From the NCBI GenBank assembly GCA_009782015.1, contig WQUP01000095.1, positions 1-5,517 on the forward strand: a DNA stretch of 5,517 nucleotides, in the 5' to 3' direction. Below are positions 1-5,342 of the stretch, piece after piece (the stretch's first letter is position 1; every line of letters starts with the position of its first letter). The DNA is from Endomicrobiia bacterium. Lineage in GTDB: Bacteria; Elusimicrobiota; Endomicrobiia; Endomicrobiales; Endomicrobiaceae. A program made the translations under genes and the position numbers. The notes under the pieces were generated by a model. The model had not been told where the DNA came from, made no database searches, and worked only from the letters and a program-made list of their open reading frames with translations.

Positions 1-173
1 TTTCTTCTGAAAGACAGCCTTTTAAACGTTTGTTGAGTTGATAAACAGATTTCAGCTTCCGGCATGGATTGAATCACCCCTGGAAGATAAGTAGATGCCA
101 TAATGATATAAAATTTTTTTGCCAAAACAACAGAAATCGAGTGAAAAATTTGTGAAAAGTTAAAGCCTTCGCT
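1..173 (-). pseudogene. Possible transposase remnant or 5' part of an unidentified leftward gene
   Basis: A minus-strand frame is open from 173 to the window edge (a stop lies at 174-176). Its first ATG is at 101-99 and begins MASTYLPGVIQSMPEAEI. That segment, with the YII before it, resembles from memory the part of ISL3-family (IS204/IS1001/IS1165) transposases around a catalytic Asp, where an 'M-D-M-x-x-x-Y-x-x-G-V-x-x-x-x-P-x-A-x-I' pattern is usual. Here the Asp is absent, and the 'F-D-x-F-H-V' that normally follows is not seen: the frame continues CLSTQQTFKRLSFRR. This would fit a decayed insertion-sequence fragment with small deletions. No Shine-Dalgarno site precedes the ATG. The alternative is an intact gene of unknown function whose 5' end lies here, served by the promoter at 184-212. 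A 57-codon open frame is not significant by itself, so the identification is weak. Confidence 0.3.
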
Positions 174-176
174 TTA
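161..176 (-). other. Six-base-pair hairpin at the predicted transcript 5' end
   Basis: The bases taaagc (161-166) and gcttta (171-176) are perfect inverse complements around a 4-nt loop. On the minus strand the hairpin falls at the predicted first nucleotides of the transcript from the promoter at 184-212. It could protect the 5' end or act as a weak pause site. Only a short, interrupted T-run follows, so it is not a convincing intrinsic terminator. Confidence 0.4.
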
Positions 177-183
177 CGCGGAT

Positions 184-212
184 ATTATATGCGCATCCCT
201 ATATTTTTTCAA
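184..212 (-). promoter_or_regulatory. Sigma-70-type promoter reading leftwards
   Basis: On the minus strand a -35 box TTGAAA (212-207, five of six matches to TTGACA) is followed by a 17-bp spacer (206-190) and a perfect -10 box TATAAT (189-184). Transcription would start near 176-178 and run out of the window to the left. The site lies downstream of uvrB, so it would serve whatever gene lies at or beyond position 1. It is the best promoter match seen in the window. No transcription data support it. Confidence 0.6.
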
Positions 213-252
213 TGAGTTTTTTATTTCAAACAGAGAAACATACAAATCTCTA

Positions 253-2277
253 TTATTTTTGTGGTTTTTTTCTAGGCTTTTCGGATTTCATGGCTTTCAA
301 TTCAAGCATTTTGTCCCTTAGAATAGCCGCAGATTCAAAATCTAGGTTGTCGGCAGCCTCTTTCATCTGTTCTTCAATGCTCTTTATGAAGCCGTCTATA
401 TTTTTCGGGGTTATATGGTAATCGGCCTGGCTTTCGGCAACCATGGCGCTCATTGACTCTTCCCTGGAAAGATTCTGGAATTCGTCAAGATCGTGCACGG
501 CTTTTACTATCGATTTCGGCTTTATGTTGTTTTTTTCGTTGTATTCAAGCTGTTTGTTTCTTCTGCGGTTCATTTCGTTTATGGCTCTTTGCATAGAGCC
601 TGTCATATTGTCCGCGTAGAAAATAACTCTTCCGTCAACATTTCTTGCGGCGCGGCCGCACACCTGTATAAGAGTTGGCTCGGAGCGCAAAAAGCCTTCT
701 TTATCGGCATCCAATACGGCAACAAGAGACACTTCCGGCAAATCGAGGCCTTCTCTGAGAAGATTTATGCCGACCAAAACGTCAAATTCGCCGAGCCTGA
801 GGTTTTTGAGTATCTCTATTCTTGTTAACGTATCTATTTCGGAATGCAGATACTCCACCCTGAAGCCCTTTTCTTTGAGATACGCTGCCAAATCTTCCGA
901 CATCTTCTTTGTCAGGGTAGTGACCAAAACGCGCTGCTTTTTGGCAACGACTTTTTTGATCTCTTCCATCAAGTCTTGTATCTGGCCGTCTATAGGATGG
1001 ATAACTACTTCAGGATCGACAAGCCCGGTGGGCCTGATTATAAGTTCTACTATGTTGTTTTTGCTGCGCGTAAACTCGTACGCTCCGGGAGTTGCCGAAA
1101 CCATCATGAACTTCCTTATCAGCTTTTCGAACTCAGGAAACCGCAAAGGCCTGTTGTCTAAAGCTGAAGGAAGCCTGAAACCGAAATCTACAAGCGTCTG
1201 CTTCCTGCTTCTGTCGCCTTCGTACATACCGCGTATCTGCGGAAGAGATATGTGCGACTCGTCGGCTATCAAAAGAAAGTCGTCGTTGTCTTCCAAAAAG
1301 TAGTCTATAAGCGTAGTCGGCCGCGTTCCCGGAGGATTTCCGGAAAGATGCCTCGAATAATTTTCTACGCCGTGGCAAAAGCCCGTTTCTTTGAGCAGTT
1401 CCATGTCGTATTTTGTTCTCTGCTCTAGTCTTTGAGCCTCAAGAAGTTTATTCTGTGATTTTAGGACAGACAGTCTTTCGTCAAGCTCCTCTTTTATCGT
1501 GCCCAGCGCGTTGTTTATTTTATCTCCGGTTGTCACAAAGTGTTTTGCCGGATAAATATATGCTTTGTCTTTTTTGAGAATTACTTCCCCTGTAAGGGGC
1601 TTGAACTCTTTTATGCTTTCTATGGTGTCGCCGAAAAATTCCACCCTTATGGCAGTCTCAAGATATGCCGGAAATATTTCGACAGTATCGCCCTTCACTC
1701 TGAATCTTCCCCTTATAAATTCGACCTCGTTTCTTTCGTAGTGTATGGCGACAAGCTCGGTCAAAAGCTGTTTTCTGGACTTCTCTTTTCCGGCAGATAT
1801 CTCCACGCACATATTCTGGTAATCTTTCGGCGAACCGAGATTATATATGCAGGAAACGGACGCCACTACTATGACATCCTTTCTTTCAAGCAGCGACGTT
1901 GTCGCCTTTAAACGCAGCCTGTCTATGTGGTCGTTAATAGAAGCGTCTTTTTCTATGTAAGTGTCGCTTGAAGGTATATACGCTTCAGGCTGGTAATAGT
2001 CGTAGTATGAGATAAAGTATTCCACGGCATTATTCGGAAAGAATGATTTAAACTCCGCATAAGTCTGCGCCGCTAGAATTTTATTCGGAGATATTATCAA
2101 AGTAGGCTTTTGTAGTTTTTCTATTAGATTTGCCATAACAAAAGTCTTGCCGGAACCCGTAACGCCGAGCAAAACCTGCGAATTTACGCCATTGGCATAG
2201 TTATGGTACAGCTCATCTATTGCCTGAGGCTGATCGCCGGAAGGCTTGAATTTTGAGACTATTTTAAATTTGTTCAT
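253..2277 (-). CDS. uvrB: UvrB, excinuclease ABC subunit B
   Basis: UvrB is the damage-verifying helicase-like subunit of cytoplasmic nucleotide excision repair. It receives DNA from UvrA, inserts a beta-hairpin at the lesion and recruits UvrC. The 674 residues match the usual length of about 660-680. Visible motifs in order are SGDQPQAI (13-20), Walker A GVTGSGKT (38-45), the beta-hairpin region starting [20 protein letters not shown] (91-110), the Walker B-type DESH (339-342), SATPG (394-398), the region leading into helicase motif VI around [13 protein letters not shown] (503-515), and motif VI Q538 with GRAAR (541-545). A C-terminal UVR motif (about 626-661) is the UvrC-interaction element. 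The start is fixed by the family-typical N-terminus [15 protein letters not shown]. No Shine-Dalgarno site precedes the ATG, unlike the three genes upstream. Motif VI reads [11 protein letters not shown] where LIQTIGRAARN is usual. No uvrA or uvrC lies in the window. Identification is very secure. Confidence 0.99.
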   Translation of the reverse strand: MNKFKIVSKFKPSGDQPQAIDELYHNYANGVNSQVLLGVTGSGKTFVMANLIEKLQKPTLIISPNKILAAQTYAEFKSFFPNNAVEYFISYYDYYQPEAYIPSSDTYIEKDASINDHIDRLRLKATTSLLERKDVIVVASVSCIYNLGSPKDYQNMCVEISAGKEKSRKQLLTELVAIHYERNEVEFIRGRFRVKGDTVEIFPAYLETAIRVEFFGDTIESIKEFKPLTGEVILKKDKAYIYPAKHFVTTGDKINNALGTIKEELDERLSVLKSQNKLLEAQRLEQRTKYDMELLKETGFCHGVENYSRHLSGNPPGTRPTTLIDYFLEDNDDFLLIADESHISLPQIRGMYEGDRSRKQTLVDFGFRLPSALDNRPLRFPEFEKLIRKFMMVSATPGAYEFTRSKNNIVELIIRPTGLVDPEVVIHPIDGQIQDLMEEIKKVVAKKQRVLVTTLTKKMSEDLAAYLKEKGFRVEYLHSEIDTLTRIEILKNLRLGEFDVLVGINLLREGLDLPEVSLVAVLDADKEGFLRSEPTLIQVCGRAARNVDGRVIFYADNMTGSMQRAINEMNRRRNKQLEYNEKNNIKPKSIVKAVHDLDEFQNLSREESMSAMVAESQADYHITPKNIDGFIKSIEEQMKEAADNLDFESAAILRDKMLELKAMKSEKPRKKPQK

Positions 2278-2290
2278 TTTTTTAACAGCA

Positions 2291-2323
2291 GAGGGTTAGA
2301 AGGTTGGATGGTTGGAAGATTGG
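2291..2323 (+). repeat. G-rich repeat arm upstream of uvrB
   Basis: This tract on the plus strand is built from GGGTTAG, GGTTGG and GGATGG words. It is an imperfect inverse copy of the C-rich tract at 2449-2490, so the two bracket the palindrome at 2341-2415. It ends 13 bp before the uvrB start codon and appears as a pyrimidine-rich leader in the uvrB mRNA. It contains GGTTGGATGGTTGG (2302-2315), a possible two-tetrad G-quadruplex motif. Confidence 0.7.
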
Positions 2324-2340
2324 TAAAAACCATACAGCAG

Positions 2341-2415
2341 TGTCATCCTGAACTTGTTTCAGGATCTGTCTTTAATCTTTTTACTGCAAGATGCTGAAAC
2401 GAGTTCAGCATGACA
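2341..2415. repeat. Nested palindromic intergenic repeat (TGTCAT...ATCT type)
   Basis: Two 27-nt arms, 2341-2367 and 2389-2415, are inverted copies with three differences. Each arm contains its own small hairpin: CCTGAA/TTCAGG in the left arm and GCTGAA/TTCAGC in the right. Two of the three differences are the two partners of one base pair in that inner hairpin (C-G against G-C), so pairing is kept. The outer flanks TGTCAT and ATCT also occur at 5406-5436. The element lies between surE and uvrB and could fold in the mRNA as one long stem or as two short hairpins. It looks like a MITE-like or REP-like dispersed repeat. Its effect on transcription is unknown. Confidence 0.85.
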
Positions 2416-2448
2416 CATTTAAATTTATGGTTCTTAGATAATTCTCCT

Positions 2449-2490
2449 CTAACGCCGTTGCTAACCCTCTAACCCTCCAACCCTCTAACC
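2449..2490 (-). repeat. C-rich repeat arm overlapping the 3' end of surE
   Basis: The minus strand reads as repeated GGGTTAGA and GGGTTGGA words. It is the inverted partner of 2291-2323. The tract runs into surE, so its last 22 bases (2490-2469) encode the final residues of SurE and its stop codon. In the mRNA it carries three GGG runs a few bases apart. This is simple-sequence-like repeat DNA rather than a recognised named element. Confidence 0.7.
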
Positions 2491-3209
2491 TTAAGCAGTT
2501 CATAGTCCGTCTGATCCAAAATAAGCGGCGTAATCGAAATATATCCCTGCTCAACCATATCTATGTCAGTGCCTTTATTTTTGCCGCCGGAAACATATCT
2601 GCCGGAAAGCTTGTAGGAAAAGTTGCCTTTCTTATCGGCAACCGTCTCAACATTTTCATCGTAAGCGCGCAGCCCGAGCGGAACGACTTTAAATCCTTTG
2701 TAGTTTCTCGGAATATTTATGTTGAGGCAGATATTTTTATATTCGTTCTTTCTCTTCAACATCTTTTCGGCTATCTCTCTTGCGGCAATCGCGGAGTGTT
2801 CATAATCCTGAGCATACATTTCGGCTGCCGACAATGCCATGGACGGAATTCCTTTTAAAGCGCCTTCTCTCGCAGCAGCAACCGTACCGGAGTAAATGAC
2901 GTCCTGCCCTAGATTCGGACAAGAATTTATGCCGGAAACCACCAAATCGATTTTCCCTTTCAGAAATGAATACAGCCCGTATTTGACGCAGTCCGCCGGA
3001 GTAGCGCCTTTAATCGCGTAAAAATCCTTCTCGATTACTTCAGTTTTTTTAAACTTTGCCAGAGTAATTCCGTGGCCTGCTCCGGAAACTTCGGCTTTAG
3101 GCACTATGACGTAAACTTTGCCTATCTTTGAAAGCTCTCTGAGCAGCGGGCGCAGCCCGGGGCCTTTCACTCCGTCGTCGTTAGAAACTAGAATATTATA
3201 GTTTTTCAT
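2469..3209 (-). CDS. surE: SurE, 5'/3'-nucleotidase (survival protein E)
   Basis: SurE is a divalent-metal-dependent phosphatase that removes phosphate from nucleoside 5'- and 3'-monophosphates, and in some species from short polyphosphate. It acts as a cytoplasmic dimer or tetramer in stationary-phase and nucleotide salvage physiology. The 246 residues are normal for the family. The metal ligands are all visible: D11 and D12 in VSNDDG (8-13), S42 in VSGAGHGITL (41-50), and N95 in SGIN (92-95). Also present are the TPADCV segment (70-75), YSGTVAAAREG (106-116) and the C-terminal SITPL (225-229) before LDQTDYELL (231-239). Small oddities are an extra residue in GATPADC, where GTPADC is usual, and SGINSCPNLG, where a glycine normally stands at the Cys97 position. 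The last six residues, VRGLEG, and the stop codon come from an intergenic repeat. The start is supported by AAGGA 6 nt upstream of the ATG. It is not next to pcm or rpoS as in enterobacteria. Confidence 0.97.
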   Translation of the reverse strand: MKNYNILVSNDDGVKGPGLRPLLRELSKIGKVYVIVPKAEVSGAGHGITLAKFKKTEVIEKDFYAIKGATPADCVKYGLYSFLKGKIDLVVSGINSCPNLGQDVIYSGTVAAAREGALKGIPSMALSAAEMYAQDYEHSAIAAREIAEKMLKRKNEYKNICLNINIPRNYKGFKVVPLGLRAYDENVETVADKKGNFSYKLSGRYVSGGKNKGTDIDMVEQGYISITPLILDQTDYELLKVRGLEG

Positions 3210-3215
3210 TCGTAA

Positions 3216-3220
3216 TCCTT
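3216..3220 (-). promoter_or_regulatory. Shine-Dalgarno site of surE
   Basis: AAGGA on the minus strand lies 6 nt before the surE ATG. It is squeezed between the start codon and the palindromic element that begins at 3226, and it confirms the chosen start. Confidence 0.75.
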
Positions 3221-3225
3221 TATCT

Positions 3226-3377
3226 CCCTCGCCCCTTGCGGGAGAGGGTAGCGCGAAGCGCTGGGTGAGGGGTATGGCGCACTTTCCAACATAGTGTTGC
3301 TCAGACTCATTGTGGGATCCTGCATCATACCCCTCATCCTCTTGCTTCGCAAGTCCTTCTCCCGCAAGGGGCGAAGG
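3226..3377. repeat. Large inverted repeat with nested hairpins between murG and surE
   Basis: Arms of about 51-52 nt (3226-3276 and 3326-3377) are near-perfect inverted copies around a 49-nt centre. Within each arm are two small hairpins. The first is CCCTC/GAGGG (3226-3230 and 3244-3248) in the left arm, matched by CCTTC/GAAGG (3355-3359 and 3373-3377) in the right. The second is AGCGC-GAA-GCGCT (3250-3262), matched by CTTGC-TTC-GCAAG (3341-3353). When the arms are aligned, the inner stems differ by compensated base-pair changes. The element occupies almost the whole gap, ending 4 bp from the murG stop codon and leaving only the surE ribosome-binding site at the other end. It is typical of dispersed palindromic intergenic repeats. 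A role in mRNA processing or termination is possible but unproven. Confidence 0.88.
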
Positions 3378-3381
3378 TAAA

Positions 3382-4458
3382 CTACAGACTTCTTATTATT
3401 TCCTCCGCAATTACTTCCTGCGGGAATTTTTCCATTTTAACGGGCTTGACCTGCGGAATATTTTTCCGTATGGCATCTACGGTTTGAAGAAGCTTCTCCG
3501 CAGTCAGATCTTTTTCTTCTATGACTTCCGTAAAATTTTCTTTTTTTATTTCCTGCGCGTTAAAGTACTGATGATTATCCGTAGCATACGGATACGGAAC
3601 CAGAACGGCCGGCTTGTTTAAAGCCTTGAGCTCAAATACAGTTCCCGCTCCGGCGCGGCATATGACTATGTCTGCCGCAGCATAAACGCTTCCCATATCG
3701 TGCATATATTCGAAAACGCGGTAAAAGGGCAGCTTCGCTGCTTTTTCTTTTACTTCCGAAAAACTTTTTTCGCCGGTTACGTGCAACACCTGTATTTTTT
3801 CTTTTTGCGACGCGGCAAACATAGCCGCGAAGGCGGTTTCGTTGAGCTTTGCGGCGCCGAGGCTGCCGCCGAAGATCAATACCGTAAAAATATTTTTGTC
3901 GAGATTAAGCTTCGAACATCCGTCTTCTTTCATAACGCCGACCACATCTTTTCTCACAGGATAACCGAAATAAAATAATCTCTTGCCGCATTTAAAATAC
4001 TTTGCTGACTCCTTAAAACTTATGAAAGTAATATCTGCTATTACGTTTAATAATCTGTTTGCCACACCCGGAATCGTATTCTGCTCATGTATAAAAGTTT
4101 TTTTAAAACATATCTTTCCGGCTAATACGGCGGGAACCGATATGTAACCGCCGGTTCCTATAACGAAAGCCGGCTTTATTTTCAGCATCAGCACGACAGA
4201 TTTAAAAAAGGAAACAATCATGGCAAACGCAAATTTGAAAAAAGCGGTTGAAAACCGCCTAGGCATGCCGGAAATCGCAAAACTCCTGTAATCAAACCCG
4301 CTATTTTTTATTATCTCCGCAGACGCGCTGTTGCTACTCAAAAAAAAGATAGGATTATATCCCTTCTCTTTGAGTTCTCGGGCAACGGATATGCCCGGGT
4401 ATATGTGCCCGCCGGTGCCGCTTGCGGCGATAATGACATTTAAATTTTTATTTTCCAT
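3382..4458 (-). CDS. murG: MurG, UDP-GlcNAc:lipid I GlcNAc transferase
   Basis: MurG is the GT28 glycosyltransferase that adds GlcNAc from UDP-GlcNAc to undecaprenyl-PP-MurNAc-pentapeptide (lipid I) to make lipid II. It works on the inner face of the cytoplasmic membrane. The 358 residues match the family. The N-terminal acceptor domain has the glycine loop GTGGHIYPG (14-22), a second loop GTGGYISVP (101-109) and HEQN (124-127). A hydrophobic, basic-edged patch around 73-93 (FFKFAFAMIVSFFKSVV) fits the membrane-association surface. The C-terminal donor domain has GGSLGA (197-202), CRAGAGT (267-273) with E276, and DNHQYFNAQ (294-302), the UDP-GlcNAc site. All key motifs are intact. murG usually sits in the mur/fts (dcw) cluster, but here its neighbours are surE and a Sel1-type gene. 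The ATG is preceded at 6 nt by AGGA and gives the expected N-terminus. Confidence 0.98.
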   Translation of the reverse strand: MENKNLNVIIAASGTGGHIYPGISVARELKEKGYNPIFFLSSNSASAEIIKNSGFDYRSFAISGMPRRFSTAFFKFAFAMIVSFFKSVVLMLKIKPAFVIGTGGYISVPAVLAGKICFKKTFIHEQNTIPGVANRLLNVIADITFISFKESAKYFKCGKRLFYFGYPVRKDVVGVMKEDGCSKLNLDKNIFTVLIFGGSLGAAKLNETAFAAMFAASQKEKIQVLHVTGEKSFSEVKEKAAKLPFYRVFEYMHDMGSVYAAADIVICRAGAGTVFELKALNKPAVLVPYPYATDNHQYFNAQEIKKENFTEVIEEKDLTAEKLLQTVDAIRKNIPQVKPVKMEKFPQEVIAEEIIRSL

Positions 4459-4464
4459 TCAATA

Positions 4465-4468
4465 TCCT
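4465..4468 (-). promoter_or_regulatory. Shine-Dalgarno site of murG
   Basis: AGGA on the minus strand (within TTAGGATAT) lies 6 nt before the murG ATG. It sits in the 17 bp left between the start codon and the repeat beginning at 4476, and it supports the chosen start. Confidence 0.7.
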
Positions 4469-4475
4469 AAGTTGT

Positions 4476-4602
4476 CGTCATTGCGAGAAAGGAACTTTGT
4501 TTCTTTCGAAGCAATCCAGAAAGCCGACAGGCATTCTAACGGAAACTTCAGCTTTATCGTATAGATTGCCGCGTCAAGACTGCGTCTTTCCTCGCAATGA
4601 CG
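4476..4602. repeat. Palindromic intergenic repeat (CGTCATTGCGAG...GCAATC type)
   Basis: The left arm (4476-4516) starts CGTCATTGCGAG and ends GCAATC. The right arm (4564-4602) is its inverse at both ends, GATTGC and CTCGCAATGACG. Between these conserved ends each arm carries a different small hairpin: GAAAG/CTTTC (4487-4491 and 4503-4507) on the left, and AAGAC-TGC-GTCTT (4576-4588) on the right. The middle includes CAATCCAGAAAGCCGA (4512-4527) and TAGATTGCCGCG (4562-4573), both repeated exactly at 5202-5217 and 5263-5274. The element ends 4 bp from the stop codon of the Sel1-type gene and starts 17 bp before the murG start. Repeats with CGTCATTGCGAG ends are known to be dispersed in many bacterial genomes. 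Confidence 0.88.
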
Positions 4603-4606
4603 GCGC

Positions 4607-5176
4607 TTACTCTTCCCGCACAATTTTCACTCTCAACTCGTCGGAAAGCCGGCCTTGTGTTGCCGTAATCACAAGGTCGCCTTCATTTATGCCTTCAAGC
4701 ACTGCAACGCCGCCTTCAATTTTATCCCCGATTACAACAGGCGCCATTTTAACCTTTCCGATATCTCCGGATGCCGCATCAACAACCGCTATCGGAATAA
4801 GAAAATCTTTATTATCAAGATTTATCAAGCTGTCTTCCGGAACAACAACAGCTTGTTTATTGTTTCCGATATCCTGTTTTTCCGCGCTCATAACTTTTAC
4901 TCCAAATATACCGTTATCCGCATCGTGATTATAGGTATCATTGAGAAATGTTTGAGCTTCTATATTTCCCAGTTCCGCTGCTTTTTCAAATCGGTATTTG
5001 GCTTCTGCATAGTTCTGCTTTTCAAAATACATTTTGCCGATACCGTACTGCGCATAAGCATAGCCTTGCTTTGCCAATTCATTTATTCCGGGCGTTTTGG
5101 CAAATATATGCGACAACTCAACAACAGAAATAATGATTATCACAAACACAGATACGGCTATTAAAATTTTTCTCAT
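4607..5176 (-). CDS. Membrane-anchored Sel1-repeat protein with RND-adaptor-like C-terminus
   Basis: The family is not recognised as a whole, but three parts can be seen in the 189 residues. Residues 4-19 (ILIAVSVFVIIIISVV) form one hydrophobic helix after a basic N-terminus, fitting a signal anchor with the rest outside the cytoplasm. Residues about 34-83 look like one and a half Sel1-like/TPR repeats, with YAYAQYGIGKMYFEKQNYAE (39-58), then EKAAELGNIEAQ (64-75). Residues about 105-187 resemble the membrane-proximal C-terminal domain of RND/HlyD-type periplasmic adaptor proteins. Typical pieces there are VVPEDSLI (111-118), PVVIGDKIEGGVAVLEGINE (146-165) and GDLVITATQGRLSD (166-179), like the family pattern of VP-x-x-AL, then GL-x-EGD-x-VV. 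The lipoyl and helical-hairpin parts of an adaptor are absent, so it cannot be a full one. A strong AAGGAGG site 6 nt before the ATG fixes the start. No efflux pump gene lies in the window. It could be a scaffold of an envelope complex, or a shortened remnant of an adaptor. Confidence 0.75.
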   Translation of the reverse strand: MRKILIAVSVFVIIIISVVELSHIFAKTPGINELAKQGYAYAQYGIGKMYFEKQNYAEAKYRFEKAAELGNIEAQTFLNDTYNHDADNGIFGVKVMSAEKQDIGNNKQAVVVPEDSLINLDNKDFLIPIAVVDAASGDIGKVKMAPVVIGDKIEGGVAVLEGINEGDLVITATQGRLSDELRVKIVREE

Positions 5177-5182
5177 ATTGCT

Positions 5183-5189
5183 CCTCCTT
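5183..5189 (-). promoter_or_regulatory. Strong Shine-Dalgarno site of the Sel1-type gene
   Basis: AAGGAGG on the minus strand is a perfect match to the anti-Shine-Dalgarno core and lies 6 nt before the ATG at 5176. It is the strongest ribosome-binding site in the window and fixes the start. Confidence 0.85.
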
Positions 5190-5342
5190 GATTGGTAAAA
5201 ACAATCCAGAAAGCCGAAGTCCTGAGCGAAGTCGAAGGATCTGGAAACGACATTCTTATTTCTAGATTGCCGCGCCCCCGTACTACAACCTTACGGGGCA
5301 GGCTGCTAATGAAAACGAATTTCAATAGGCTCGCAATACGGC
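5190..5342. repeat. Mosaic, left-truncated copy of the CGTCATTGCGAG-type repeat
   Basis: CAATCCAGAAAGCCGA (5202-5217), GGAAAC (5243-5248) and TAGATTGCCGCG (5263-5274) occur in the same order as in the murG-upstream element, and CTCGCAATACGGC (5330-5342) matches its right end with one base missing. The left CGTCATTGCGAG arm is absent; GATTGGTAAAAAC (5190-5202) stands there instead. The middle holds a different palindromic module (5220-5239). The right inner hairpin is CCCCGTA/TACGGGG (5276-5282 and 5292-5298), followed by about 30 extra bases. Together with the elements to its right this fills the gap of about 300 bp upstream of the Sel1-type gene, in which I see no gene and no convincing promoter. 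Confidence 0.75.
5220..5239. repeat. Short palindromic module inside the mosaic repeat
   Basis: This 20-bp module has TCCT/AGGA ends around GAGCGAAGTCGA and is a widespread bacterial intergenic repeat word. In one plus frame it translates to the well-known spurious peptide LSEVEG. Here it replaces the segment found at the same place in the murG-upstream element and is flanked by TCCAG (5205-5209) and CTGGA (5241-5245), which can pair. Confidence 0.65.

Noticed and set aside
232..251. Possible uvrB terminator (AGAGA/TCTCT stem)
   Set aside because: Only five weak pairs with a long loop, and no proper T-run after it on the minus strand.
493..1911. Several plus-strand and one minus-strand open frames inside uvrB
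   Set aside because: They are antisense or shifted shadows of a well-supported uvrB and show no family motifs or ribosome-binding sites of note.
2449..2490. Telomere-like TTAGGG repeats
   Set aside because: The words are irregular and lie between two bacterial genes with an inverted partner nearby; they fit a bacterial intergenic repeat, not a telomere.
3310..3621. A 103-codon plus-strand open frame across the murG end
   Set aside because: It begins in the palindromic repeat and runs antisense to murG; no protein features are seen.
4655..5164. Long plus-strand open frame opposite the Sel1-type gene
   Set aside because: It is antisense to a gene with a perfect ribosome-binding site and recognisable domains, and its own translation is low-complexity and unlike any known family.
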